Source: a bacterium (GTDB lineage: Bacteria; Cyanobacteriota; Vampirovibrionia; Gastranaerophilales; Gastranaerophilaceae). From it: 40,306 bases of DNA. Under the pieces are notes generated by a model. That model saw nothing but the letters and a program-made list of their open reading frames with translations, had not been told where the DNA came from and made no database searches. Both the position numbers and the translations under genes were made by a program. The DNA is taken from contig JAGBXP010000029.1 in assembly GCA_017629215.1 (NCBI GenBank), positions 1 through 40,306 on the forward strand, in the 5' to 3' direction. This document shows, in pieces, positions 1-7,656 of the stretch. The stretch's first letter is position 1. Each line of letters opens with the position of its first letter.

Positions 1-2
1 CA

Positions 3-668
3 ACAATGATTTATCACCTATTAAATGATTATAAAATGGCTAAGAACAAAGAAGGCTTAGTAATGGTATCATTTGATACAGAATTATTTGGACACTGGTG
101 GTTTGAAGGTGTTGAATTCATCAAACAAGTTGTTAAGAAATTCAATGATTACCTACCAGAGGTAGAAAGACTTACTGCTGGTGAGTATGTAACAAAATAT
201 CCACCGAAAGAAGCTATCCAGATACCAGAATCTTCTTGGGGACAAGGTGGACACTTCTACGTATGGATGAATCACTTAACTGAATGGATGTGGCCAATTA
301 TCCACTCTTGCGAAAAACGTATGAGTGCAATTACTGATACTTATGCTGAAAAACCAGAAGATGCATTACTTCTAAGAGCATTAAATCAACTTGCGAGAGA
401 AAACTTATTACTACAATCTTCAGATTGGCCTTTCTTGATTACAACATGGCAAGCTAAAGATTATGCTACAGACAGATTTAACGAACACGTTGAAAGATTT
501 AGTCTTATAGCTGATATGATTGAAGCTGGCACAATTGATGAAGCTAAGCTTGCCGAAATCGAATCAATCGATAACTGCTTCCCTGAAATTGATTATAGAG
601 TATATCAATCAATTACAGAAGGAGTTATACCTCAACAAGAAAAAAAATTAGCTCCATTGTATAAATAA
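3..668 (+). CDS. GH57 1,4-alpha-glucan branching enzyme, C-terminal part (5' truncated)
   Basis: This is the end of a glycoside hydrolase family 57 branching enzyme, which makes alpha-1,6 branches in glycogen-like glucan in the cytoplasm. The frame is open to the window edge, so the gene starts upstream and the ATG at 6 is probably internal. The visible motif SFDTELFGHWWFEG matches conserved region 4 of the family; its Asp (about the 24th residue from that ATG) is the expected catalytic acid. The following helical stretch with SSWGQGGHFYVWMN and the DUF1957-type C-terminal helices match the family's end. The catalytic nucleophile lies in the missing part. A strong terminator follows. The assignment to the GH57/DUF1957 family is firm; exact substrate specificity is inferred from the family. 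Confidence 0.88.
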   Translation, partial: TMIYHLLNDYKMAKNKEGLVMVSFDTELFGHWWFEGVEFIKQVVKKFNDYLPEVERLTAGEYVTKYPPKEAIQIPESSWGQGGHFYVWMNHLTEWMWPIIHSCEKRMSAITDTYAEKPEDALLLRALNQLARENLLLQSSDWPFLITTWQAKDYATDRFNEHVERFSLIADMIEAGTIDEAKLAEIESIDNCFPEIDYRVYQSITEGVIPQQEKKLAPLYK

Positions 669-709
669 CAACGAAAACAATGTTCTAGCTAATTAAAACA
701 TAAATATTT

Positions 710-746
710 AAAACAGGTTCATTAAATTTGAGCCTGTTTTATTTTA
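710..746 (+). terminator. Rho-independent terminator after the branching enzyme gene
   Basis: AAAACAGGTTC (710-720) pairs with GAGCCTGTTTT (730-740) across a 9-base loop, with one G-U pair, and is followed by ATTTTAA. It lies 41 bases after the upstream stop. Its downstream arm lies inside the last codons of the facing minus-strand gene, so the two convergent genes share this DNA. Confidence 0.85.
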
Positions 747-2074
747 AGCCTAGAAGTATCAAGTATAATTACACCTTCAGAAAGTTCTTCAATAGTTTTC
801 TTAAATTCATCTATATATTTTATATTAATATTCTCTAATTCAAAAATTCCATTATTAGCATATTCAATGAGTCGATCAACATATTTTTGGCAATATTTTG
901 CAGTTTCAGGATGCTTTTCAACCCATTCCACAAAAGGAACACTCATTCTATCAGAATTAGCTTGAGCGCAAGCACCTGCATAATTACTCATAGCATCTAT
1001 GCCACCTAAAGATTTTGGCTTTAGATGTTCAATCGTTGCTATCGATGGCCATAGCAAACGATAAACGAACTTCTCAGGAGCTTCTTTTGAGTATTTAGCA
1101 ATAAAAGCTTCAGGGCTTCCTTTTGATGTTGGTAATTTATTTGCTATTTTCATTATTATTTTTTTTATTTCAGAATCCTCAGATTTATTTATTATATTAC
1201 TTAAATCAAATATAAACCCTTTTCTACTAAATGGTACTAATACTTTATTGCCATTTAATTGGGCTTTTGAAATATTTATCAAATTTATAATAGGGGTATA
1301 ATTATTTAAAACAGTGTTATGGATAAATGCTTCCATCTTGTTTATAATTTTTTTATTACGATAAATACTTTTAATATTATCGTCTAAATCCATTTTTTTA
1401 TAAATTTCTTCTAAATCACAAACAGCTAAATACATTTTTTTATCTTGCTTAATATAATCATCATTTTTGATTTTATTTAATTTATACATAAATTCTTTGG
1501 GGCTAAACTCGCAATAAGTTGGGATATTATGAATTCTATCTTCAGTTTTTTGCAATAGTCCATTTAATTCCATTCTTAAATTATCATCCAACGAATAAGA
1601 ATATGCTGAAATTGTTTTTATAATTGACATCTGTTCTTTTACTAAAGTACCCTCTAACGACATCTTAAGGCTTTCTATGACATTCATTATATTTGCATTA
1701 TCATTCAGAACGGCCTGTTCATTTATTAACATAAACACTTTTTTTTCAATAGCATTCATTCTTTCGTAATAAGGAAAAATTTTTCTACACACGCTACTTG
1801 CTGACAACCTTGAAAAATCTAGTTTTAAAATTTCTTTAACAACTCTCGAATCGATCATTTCCTTACCTGTATAAATACAAGGAAGTCCAAGTTTAAAAAG
1901 CTTTTTTAATTCTGTAGTGTTTTTATGACCAAAATTTACTTGAGATACATAATAACACTTAGGTAATTCCATTTTTTCATTAACACAAGCTGTCAATGCT
2001 TGATAAGACGATTTCTGCAAGCTAACGTGTGTATTTGGTTGATAATTAATATGTTGAGAGAATAAAATTTTCAT
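722..2074 (-). CDS. HNH-type nuclease-like protein with separated motif halves
   Basis: A 450-residue protein of unknown role. Near its C-terminus (residues about 347-376) it has TIEHLKPKSLGG followed by SNYAGACAQANSDR. This matches the His-containing and Asn-containing halves of an HNH nuclease (H350, N364, N373). The zinc cysteines usual in the McrA type are absent there. Near the N-terminus, CIYTGKEMI (residues 66-74) resembles the first strand of an HNH fold, about 280 residues away from the rest. The region between is Lys/Asn/Ile-rich and mostly helical, with no family I recognise. The residues just before, VNFGHKN, recall an N-terminal F-x-G tag. No signal peptide is visible and no ribosome site precedes the ATG at 2074. 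It stands alone, divergent from queF. Nuclease activity is an inference. Confidence 0.7.
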   Translation of the reverse strand: MKILFSQHINYQPNTHVSLQKSSYQALTACVNEKMELPKCYYVSQVNFGHKNTTELKKLFKLGLPCIYTGKEMIDSRVVKEILKLDFSRLSASSVCRKIFPYYERMNAIEKKVFMLINEQAVLNDNANIMNVIESLKMSLEGTLVKEQMSIIKTISAYSYSLDDNLRMELNGLLQKTEDRIHNIPTYCEFSPKEFMYKLNKIKNDDYIKQDKKMYLAVCDLEEIYKKMDLDDNIKSIYRNKKIINKMEAFIHNTVLNNYTPIINLINISKAQLNGNKVLVPFSRKGFIFDLSNIINKSEDSEIKKIIMKIANKLPTSKGSPEAFIAKYSKEAPEKFVYRLLWPSIATIEHLKPKSLGGIDAMSNYAGACAQANSDRMSVPFVEWVEKHPETAKYCQKYVDRLIEYANNGIFELENINIKYIDEFKKTIEELSEGVIILDTSRLKIKQAQI

Positions 2075-2137
2075 AATACTATTTTATTGAAAAACCTATA
2101 AAAAATTTTTTTGCTATTAATATAATAACTATAACAA

Positions 2138-2177
2138 TTACAAATTCCAACTTTTTAATTATAATAGATAGAGAGGT
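2138..2177 (+). promoter_or_regulatory. Promoter and ribosome site for queF
   Basis: A perfect TATAAT (2160-2165) has a weak -35 (TTACAA, 2138-2143, spacing 16). AGAGGT (2172-2177) lies 8 bases before the ATG at 2186 and fixes the start. The predicted transcript start near 2172 would give a very short leader. Confidence 0.45.
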
Positions 2178-2185
2178 AAAAAAAA

Positions 2186-3082
2186 ATGATAGATAAAACT
2201 GAAGAATTTGCATCAATACACCTTGGTAAAAAAAGTTTAGGTAGCGAAACCTATGATAACACTTTACTCGTTGCAATTCCTAGAAGTGAAAACAGAAAAC
2301 AATATAATATACAAGATGATAATTTACCATTTTATGGATTTGACATCTGGCACGCATACGAATTTTCAACTCTAACCGAATTTGGCATACCAATAACAAG
2401 AGTTCTAAAACTCAAATATAACTGCAATAGTAAATATCTTGTTGAATCAAAATCCCTAAAACTCTATCTGAATTCATTTAATATGTCTCGTTTTGGCAAA
2501 ACTCCTAGTGAGGCACTAGATATTTGTAAAATATTAATTGAAAAAGATTTAAGCCAAAAACTAGAAACGGAAGTCAATGTAAACTTTCTTGACAATAATT
2601 CTAATAAAGTCCAAATCCTCAAACAATTTAAAAATATAATGAATGAAGTAAATGAACAGATACTTCAAATAAAATCCTTTAACGAAGCTCCTGAAGTATT
2701 AGAAATAAACGAAGCTGAATGTAAAGAATATTATTTAACTTTTGACTCTCTGCGTTCTAATTGCAGAGTAACACATCAACCAGATTTTGGTGATGTTTTT
2801 ATTTACTATAAATCAAAAAAACATATCACTGAGACTTCTTTAATAAAATATTTATGTTCTTTTAGAAATGAATTTCATTTTCATGAAGAATGCGTAGAAA
2901 TGATATTTAAAAGAATACAAGACTTATTAAATTCAGAAGATGAATTATTTATTTGCGCATTATACACAAGAAGAGGTGGTATTGATATAAGCCCCATAAG
3001 AAGAAACAAAAATTACAAAGGTAATCTCGAAGAAAAACTTATTGATATAACTAGCTATGCTAGATATGGGATTAAACAATAA
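2186..3082 (+). CDS. queF: NADPH-dependent 7-cyano-7-deazaguanine reductase (long QueF form)
   Basis: QueF reduces the nitrile preQ0 to the amine preQ1 with NADPH, a late step of queuosine synthesis for tRNA wobble bases. The 298-residue length and two-part layout match the long (YqcD, E. coli-like) form. The N-terminal half carries VESKSLKLYLNSFNM (residues 86-100), the QueF substrate motif. The C-terminal half carries SNCRVTHQPDFG, where C193 is the expected thioimide-forming cysteine and D200 the proton donor, then FHEECVE and YTRRGGIDISP. The N- and C-terminal halves are joined by a longer linker than in E. coli. No other queuosine gene is in the window. It is convergent with the exporter gene, 18 bases away. 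Confidence 0.95.
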   Translation: MIDKTEEFASIHLGKKSLGSETYDNTLLVAIPRSENRKQYNIQDDNLPFYGFDIWHAYEFSTLTEFGIPITRVLKLKYNCNSKYLVESKSLKLYLNSFNMSRFGKTPSEALDICKILIEKDLSQKLETEVNVNFLDNNSNKVQILKQFKNIMNEVNEQILQIKSFNEAPEVLEINEAECKEYYLTFDSLRSNCRVTHQPDFGDVFIYYKSKKHITETSLIKYLCSFRNEFHFHEECVEMIFKRIQDLLNSEDELFICALYTRRGGIDISPIRRNKNYKGNLEEKLIDITSYARYGIKQ

Positions 3083-3100
3083 TTGTTTTCATCTATAACT

Positions 3101-4657
3101 TTACTCATTTGGTCTAAATTGTTTTAACAAAAAAACTAAAGGTATCAATAATAAAACTAGAATTGCATAAATTCTATACGCATTCATAAATGCACACAAT
3201 GTCGATTGTTGAACCAACATTCCATAAATCTTACCTTGAGCAATACCAATCGCTGTCCCCAAGTCATAACCTAATTGAATAAACTTCGAGGATAGAGATG
3301 TAACTGCATTAGAAAATGGTGCATGAATTAATGAAAGCTTATCTACTAAATATGATTGGTATATTTGAGAATAACTTGAAACAAGAAATCCTACAGACGA
3401 TGTCCCAACTGCACATCCAACATTCTTTATTAAATTTTGAATACTAGCAGCATTTGTCATATCTTTTTTACTTACCTTACTAAACAATAAAGTTGTACAA
3501 GGTATAATTACAGTTGTTAAACCAAAACCAATAATAATATTAGGTATTGTTACGTTGCTAAAAGCTATACTTAAATTGAGCCCTGAAAACATAAAACAGC
3601 CCAAAGAAAAAGCTATCAAACCAATAACAGTCTGAGTTCTTAATCCTAATATATTTAAAGAAGCTGTAGTAAATATTACAGCTATTACAGAACCTACGCC
3701 CATCGGACCTGCTGCTAATCCACTTAAATATGAGTCATAACCTAAAAGATTTTGCAAAAATTGAGGCAAAATAGCTATTGAACCATAAGCTACACCAAAT
3801 AATATCGTTAATATTATTGTACCAACTGTAAAATTCCAATTCTTAAAAATTTTAAGATCCAATAATGGATTTTTACATCTAAGTTCCCACCAAATGAGAG
3901 AAATAAAAGCTATTAAGCTTGTAATACCTAATTTCATTATATATGGAGAATCAAACCAACCATTTTTTTGCCCATTATCAACCATAACCTGAAATGTTGC
4001 AATCCATATAATCAAAAATAACATTCCAATATAATCAAAACTATAAGAAGTTTTTGATTTTAAATAAGGAGGATCTTCAATATACATTGTAACCATTATA
4101 AATGCTGCAATACAAAAAGGTATACTAATAAAAAATACATAATTCCAAGATAAATTAGTTGTTAGCCAACCACCAACAATAGGACCTATTATTGGTGCTA
4201 TAACTATACCTGAAGAAAAAATAGACATCGCCTTAGGTTGCTCTGCTTTAGGATAACTTTCTAACAATATTGCCTGTGATAGAGGTATTAAACACCCACC
4301 TCCTAATCCTTGAAAAACCCTTCCCAATATCATAATTTCAAAATTTGGAGCTAAGCCACAAATAGTCGCAGAAATACCAAACAAAGCAATACAAAACAAG
4401 AAAAAATTCTTCCGACCAAACTTTGCAGAACACCAATCAGTTGCAGGTAGCAAAATACTACATGCTATCAAAAAAATTGTTACAATCCACAAACTTTCAT
4501 CATTAGAAATTGAAAAACTTCCTGCCATATATTTTAAAGCCACATTAGCAATAGAAGTATTTAAAACCTCAACAAAAGTAGCTAACATTACAGCTATCGT
4601 TATTAATGCAAGGCTTGCCTTTGGTTTCCAATCTTGAGTTATATCTTCTAAAGTCAT
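3101..4657 (-). CDS. DHA2 family (EmrB/QacA-like) MFS drug:H+ antiporter
   Basis: An inner-membrane proton-driven exporter of the DHA2 group, which usually has 14 membrane helices. The protein has hydrophobic helices along its whole length. Family motifs visible are WCSAKFGRKNFF (motif A, loop 2-3), LGRVFQGLGGG (motif B) and GPIVGGWLT (antiporter motif C). The start is taken at the ATG at 4657, because GTGGAG sits 6 bases upstream; a TTG seven codons earlier would lie before the predicted transcript start. No EmrA-type adaptor or outer-membrane channel gene is adjacent, so if it works in a tripartite pump its partners are elsewhere. Substrate is unknown. Confidence 0.9.
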   Translation of the reverse strand: MTLEDITQDWKPKASLALITIAVMLATFVEVLNTSIANVALKYMAGSFSISNDESLWIVTIFLIACSILLPATDWCSAKFGRKNFFLFCIALFGISATICGLAPNFEIMILGRVFQGLGGGCLIPLSQAILLESYPKAEQPKAMSIFSSGIVIAPIIGPIVGGWLTTNLSWNYVFFISIPFCIAAFIMVTMYIEDPPYLKSKTSYSFDYIGMLFLIIWIATFQVMVDNGQKNGWFDSPYIMKLGITSLIAFISLIWWELRCKNPLLDLKIFKNWNFTVGTIILTILFGVAYGSIAILPQFLQNLLGYDSYLSGLAAGPMGVGSVIAVIFTTASLNILGLRTQTVIGLIAFSLGCFMFSGLNLSIAFSNVTIPNIIIGFGLTTVIIPCTTLLFSKVSKKDMTNAASIQNLIKNVGCAVGTSSVGFLVSSYSQIYQSYLVDKLSLIHAPFSNAVTSLSSKFIQLGYDLGTAIGIAQGKIYGMLVQQSTLCAFMNAYRIYAILVLLLIPLVFLLKQFRPNE

Positions 4658-4681
4658 GCTATTCTCCACTGAAATCAATCC

Positions 4682-4709
4682 ATTTTATCGGGTAAAAAAA
4701 ATAAATGCA
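4682..4709 (-). promoter_or_regulatory. Promoter for the MFS exporter
   Basis: On the minus strand TTGCAT (4709-4704) and TAAAAT (4687-4682) are separated by 16 bases. The implied transcript start near 4675 gives a short leader with GTGGAG before the ATG at 4657. Confidence 0.5.
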
Positions 4710-4734
4710 AGCACTAAATAATTTAATTAATATA

Positions 4735-4759
4735 TGAACATTTTTAATAATTTTTCGTT
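4735..4759 (+). promoter_or_regulatory. Candidate ECF-type promoter of the anti-sigma/sigma unit
   Basis: GAAC (4735-4738) and CGTT (4756-4759) are spaced by 17 bases, the arrangement typical of ECF sigma promoters, just upstream of a gene pair that encodes an ECF factor. A start near 4766 would keep AAGAGGT (4771-4777) in the transcript. A housekeeping TATAAT at 4765-4770 also exists, but its start near 4777 would remove that ribosome site, and it has no good -35. Autoregulation is an inference. Confidence 0.4.
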
Positions 4760-4784
4760 ATACTTATAATAAGAGGTAAAAACA

Positions 4785-5138
4785 ATGGATAATAAATGTT
4801 CAAAATACGAAGGCCTATTTATTTTTTCAAATAATGAGACGTTGCAAAAACATATTGAAGAGTGTCCAGATTGTCAAGCTGAACACGAAAAAATGCAAAA
4901 AGTCTCTAATCTAATTGGAGAAACTAAATTCTACTACATGTCAAAGTTTAAGAAAAGACGTAAACTAAAAGCTATTTGTGCAATTATTATGTTTATGTTC
5001 TGCACAACGACATTCAGCTTTATTGATAACGATGGAGATTTTTGTGATGCGCTTTTATATGGTGATAGCTTAACTGCTGAAGATTTAGGGTTTCCAGTAG
5101 ATTCTTATGGGCTATTAATGGTGGATGATGAAATTTAA
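4785..5138 (+). CDS. Zinc-finger anti-sigma factor, single membrane helix
   Basis: A 117-residue protein with the HxxxCxxC signature of zinc-binding anti-sigma domains (H23, C27, C30 in HIEECPDC), and C5 as a possible fourth ligand. A basic stretch (KFKKRRKLK, residues 54-62) precedes one hydrophobic segment at about 62-80. A short acidic C-terminal part of about 37 residues would face the periplasm. This fits a membrane-held anti-sigma factor that binds the ECF sigma encoded next. The sigma start codon lies inside its last codons (14-base overlap), which suggests coupled translation and near-equal production. It comes first in the operon, whereas sigma-first is the common order. Family assignment rests on the motif and the context. 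Confidence 0.8.
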   Translation: MDNKCSKYEGLFIFSNNETLQKHIEECPDCQAEHEKMQKVSNLIGETKFYYMSKFKKRRKLKAICAIIMFMFCTTTFSFIDNDGDFCDALLYGDSLTAEDLGFPVDSYGLLMVDDEI

Positions 5139-5625
5139 AGAATTAGTAGAAAACAATAAACAAAATATTAAAAATATAATAAAACTTATTACCAAACAAG
5201 AAAATGAAGACTTAGAACAAGAAGTCTATATCAGAGCGTGGAAAAATTTGGATAAATACGAAGAAAAAGGTTGCTTCAAAAGCTGGATTTGTACTGTTGC
5301 AAAAAATATTTCTAAAGACTATTTAAAATCTGCTCAATATAAAAAATCGAACAACACAACATCTGATGATTATGCAATATCAATTATTACTGACAAAAAG
5401 CAAACCCCTGATACAAAAGCTATTTCTGGCGAACGTCAAGCTCGTATCATTAACGCTATAGAAAGTTTAAAACCAAAATTAAAGGAAGTTATTATTCTAT
5501 GTGAAATACAAGGCTATACCTATGAAGAAGCTTCAAAAAAATTAAAATGCCCATTAGGAACTATAAAATCAAGAATTTACAATGCAAAAAAACATCTAGC
5601 TGAAATTTTAGAAGATTTATTATAA
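5125..5625 (+). CDS. ECF-type RNA polymerase sigma factor
   Basis: A 166-residue group 4 (extracytoplasmic function) sigma factor. Region 2 is seen in DLEQEVYIRAWKNL and the following FKSWICTVAKNISKDYL, which bind the core enzyme and the -10 element. Region 4 is seen in LKPKLKEVIILCEIQGYTYEEA followed in part by PLGTIKSRIYNAKKHL, a helix-turn-helix for the -35 element. Between them is a low-complexity linker. Two adjacent ATGs (5125, 5128) are possible starts. Translation is probably coupled to the overlapping anti-sigma gene. The next gene, 14 bases on, encodes a Spy-like periplasmic protein, so the factor probably answers envelope stress. Confidence 0.92.
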   Translation: MMKFKELVENNKQNIKNIIKLITKQENEDLEQEVYIRAWKNLDKYEEKGCFKSWICTVAKNISKDYLKSAQYKKSNNTTSDDYAISIITDKKQTPDTKAISGERQARIINAIESLKPKLKEVIILCEIQGYTYEEASKKLKCPLGTIKSRIYNAKKHLAEILEDLL

Positions 5626-5639
5626 AAGAGGATATAATC

Positions 5640-6134
5640 ATGAAAAAAACACTTATTTTATTTACAATAATACTAATGACACTTTCAATAGCTAATGCAT
5701 CTGAGGCTATTACAAATAAGAGCTGTAACACACAAAGCATTACAAAATTAAAGACTCAACGCGAATTGGCTTTTGAGAAACGCTTAGCATTAAGTGATGA
5801 GCAAAAATTAAAAGCTAAAGAACTTCGACTTAAAGCTCATGAACATCTCAAACCTGTTATTGAAGAAATAAAGTCAAAAAAACAAGAAGCCAAAATGGTT
5901 AAAATGTCTAGAATAGCAGTTGAAGTTCAAGAAGAAAGATTAAACGCTATTGATAAAGAAATAAAAATTCTTGAAAAGAAAGCTCACGATATAAAAAAAG
6001 CAAATATGAAAGAGTTTGAAGCAATCCTAACTCGCACCCAAAGAAAAACACTTAAACAGATGAAAAAAGAAGGTCGACAAAAGTATCACGCAACTCATCC
6101 TTGCACAAAAACAACTCATATCTTTAACAAATAA
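5640..6134 (+). CDS. Spy/CpxP-like (LTxxQ) periplasmic protein
   Basis: A 164-residue secreted protein with a clear signal peptide (basic start, hydrophobic core, ending near ANASEA, residues 20-25). The mature part is helical and very charged. It has two LTxxQ-type motifs, LSDEQKLKAKELR and LTRTQRKTLKQMK, the mark of the Spy/CpxP/ZraP group of periplasmic chaperones and sensors. AAGAGGA lies 7 bases before the ATG and 14 bases separate it from the sigma gene, so it is part of the same operon. By analogy with CpxP or ZraP it may sense or buffer misfolded envelope proteins; that role is inferred. Confidence 0.75.
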   Translation: MKKTLILFTIILMTLSIANASEAITNKSCNTQSITKLKTQRELAFEKRLALSDEQKLKAKELRLKAHEHLKPVIEEIKSKKQEAKMVKMSRIAVEVQEERLNAIDKEIKILEKKAHDIKKANMKEFEAILTRTQRKTLKQMKKEGRQKYHATHPCTKTTHIFNK

Positions 6135-6189
6135 TATGAAATTATTAAGAAAGTATAAGAAAATTTATCTTTCAACTCAATAAAATTAT

Positions 6190-7656
6190 CTATACTTTTG
6201 CGACAAATTTAATATTATAATCACTAACTAATTCTTCGCAAGCTAATACTCTAAGGTTAGGGACAAACTCTGATAGAACAACAAAGCACATGTGCCTAAT
6301 ATCCATAGGTACAACAAGAATTGGTAGTTCTAATTTTTTTGAATGGACAAATTTATTAATTTTGTTCGCAATCTCCTGAACATCACAAGCTTCAATTCGT
6401 ATAATATTCTCATCATCTTCTAATTCAAAGAAGCTATCAAATTTTTTCATTGTCTCATCTGAAAATTCTATAACTTTGATTTCATTATTTTTTGCTAAAT
6501 CCTTTAATATTAATTTAGAAAACGCAAGACGAACCTTATCCAATAAGTCCTCTTTTGTTGGCTCATTAGCATAATCATTAATTTTTTCAAACAAATACAC
6601 AATGTTCTTAATCGACACGTTTTCACGAATTAAACAAGTTAAAAGATATTTTAAATCAGCAATAGTTATAAATTCTGGGATTATATTATCAACAAGAAAT
6701 GAATTATTTTCAAGTACAATTTCAATATATTTATTAACATCATTATAATCCATAATGTCAGAGACTTCTTTTATTGATATATATTCAATTACTAAACCTA
6801 TATATTCAACAGCACTATATCCATTAATCCAAAAATCTTTCGTTTTTTCTTCTTTAATCCAAACTAGCTTTTTACCAGTCATATTATCAACAACTACAAT
6901 ATCATCATCTGCAATTTTATAGCCTTTTAACATATCCTTATAAAAAGCATTATATCCACAAAAAGCTAACCCTCTAAAAGCTTCAATATCATGTATTTTT
7001 ATTGAAAATTCATTTTGTCCTAACTCATCATCATTATGAAAGTTAATATGAGGAATTACATAACCTAACTCATTAGTTAATTTCTGACGAATTTTAACAG
7101 TTTCCGACAACAAACCATCATTATATTCTAATTCTATTAAGCTCAAAATTTCTTCAGACAACTGAATTGTAAACTTTTCTTCTTTTAATATTGAATACAA
7201 ATTATTTGGCGACATTTCATTTACGAGTTCTTGTTTTAAAGAATTAAGCTGATTTAACTCATCAGACATTTGAATATTTAATCTATTTTTTTCGTCTACA
7301 GAGAGCCTGTCATTTTCTAATTCATCTTTAATTCTTTTTATTCTATCTTTTTGATTAATAATTTTCAATTGTATTTCTTTACAAGTTGCATAAGGGGTTG
7401 TAGGAGCAGATAACATCTTTTCCATCCTTGTTTTAAAACTTGCAACATTTATAATACTATCTAAATCAACAGTATCCTCATCTTGTTTTGTACGCATAAA
7501 AATACAGTTAAACTCAAAAGAATCCTCTTTTTCTATTTCATGCATTGTATACAATTCCCAGCCTTCAGAAGACATATTGTTTAATAAATTCTCTAACGCA
7601 ATCTTATCGTCTGTTGGTACAGATTTAATTACATACTGCATTCTTTTATTAAACAT
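6190..7656 (-). CDS. Soluble DUF4177 - coiled coil - FlhA C-domain-like fusion
   Basis: About 488 residues, with no membrane helix. Residues 1-55 look like DUF4177 (MQYVIKSV and SSEGWELYTM). Residues 92-150 form a charged coiled coil. From about 165 to the end the order of motifs follows the cytoplasmic domain of FlhA/SctV (FHIPEP family): KIRQKLTNELGYVIP, then NGYSAVEYIGLVIEYI, then ECLIRENVSIK-like CLIRENVSIKNIVYLFEK with VRLAFSKL, then LPILVVPMDIRHM and VPNLRVLACEEL. The N-terminal export-gate membrane half of FlhA is missing and no other type III export gene is nearby. AGTGAGG lies 6 bases before the ATG at 7656; a GTG at 7668 and two more ATGs are alternatives. It overlaps the end of the nucleoside phosphorylase gene, so it ends the bamA-skp operon. 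Function unknown. Confidence 0.72.
   Translation of the reverse strand: MFNKRMQYVIKSVPTDDKIALENLLNNMSSEGWELYTMHEIEKEDSFEFNCIFMRTKQDEDTVDLDSIINVASFKTRMEKMLSAPTTPYATCKEIQLKIINQKDRIKRIKDELENDRLSVDEKNRLNIQMSDELNQLNSLKQELVNEMSPNNLYSILKEEKFTIQLSEEILSLIELEYNDGLLSETVKIRQKLTNELGYVIPHINFHNDDELGQNEFSIKIHDIEAFRGLAFCGYNAFYKDMLKGYKIADDDIVVVDNMTGKKLVWIKEEKTKDFWINGYSAVEYIGLVIEYISIKEVSDIMDYNDVNKYIEIVLENNSFLVDNIIPEFITIADLKYLLTCLIRENVSIKNIVYLFEKINDYANEPTKEDLLDKVRLAFSKLILKDLAKNNEIKVIEFSDETMKKFDSFFELEDDENIIRIEACDVQEIANKINKFVHSKKLELPILVVPMDIRHMCFVVLSEFVPNLRVLACEELVSDYNIKFVAKV

Noticed and set aside
2079..2276. Minus-strand open frame of 65 codons
   Set aside because: It covers the divergent promoter region and the queF start, its hydrophobic product comes from AT-rich noncoding sequence, and it has no ribosome site.
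6150..6198. Inverted repeat AAAGTATA/TATACTTT between convergent genes
   Set aside because: The loop is 33 bases and the stem is AT-rich, so it is a poor terminator; likely chance in AT-rich DNA.
6190..7656. Annotation of this gene as flagellar flhA
   Set aside because: The membrane half is absent, the N-terminus is a different domain and there is no flagellar context.
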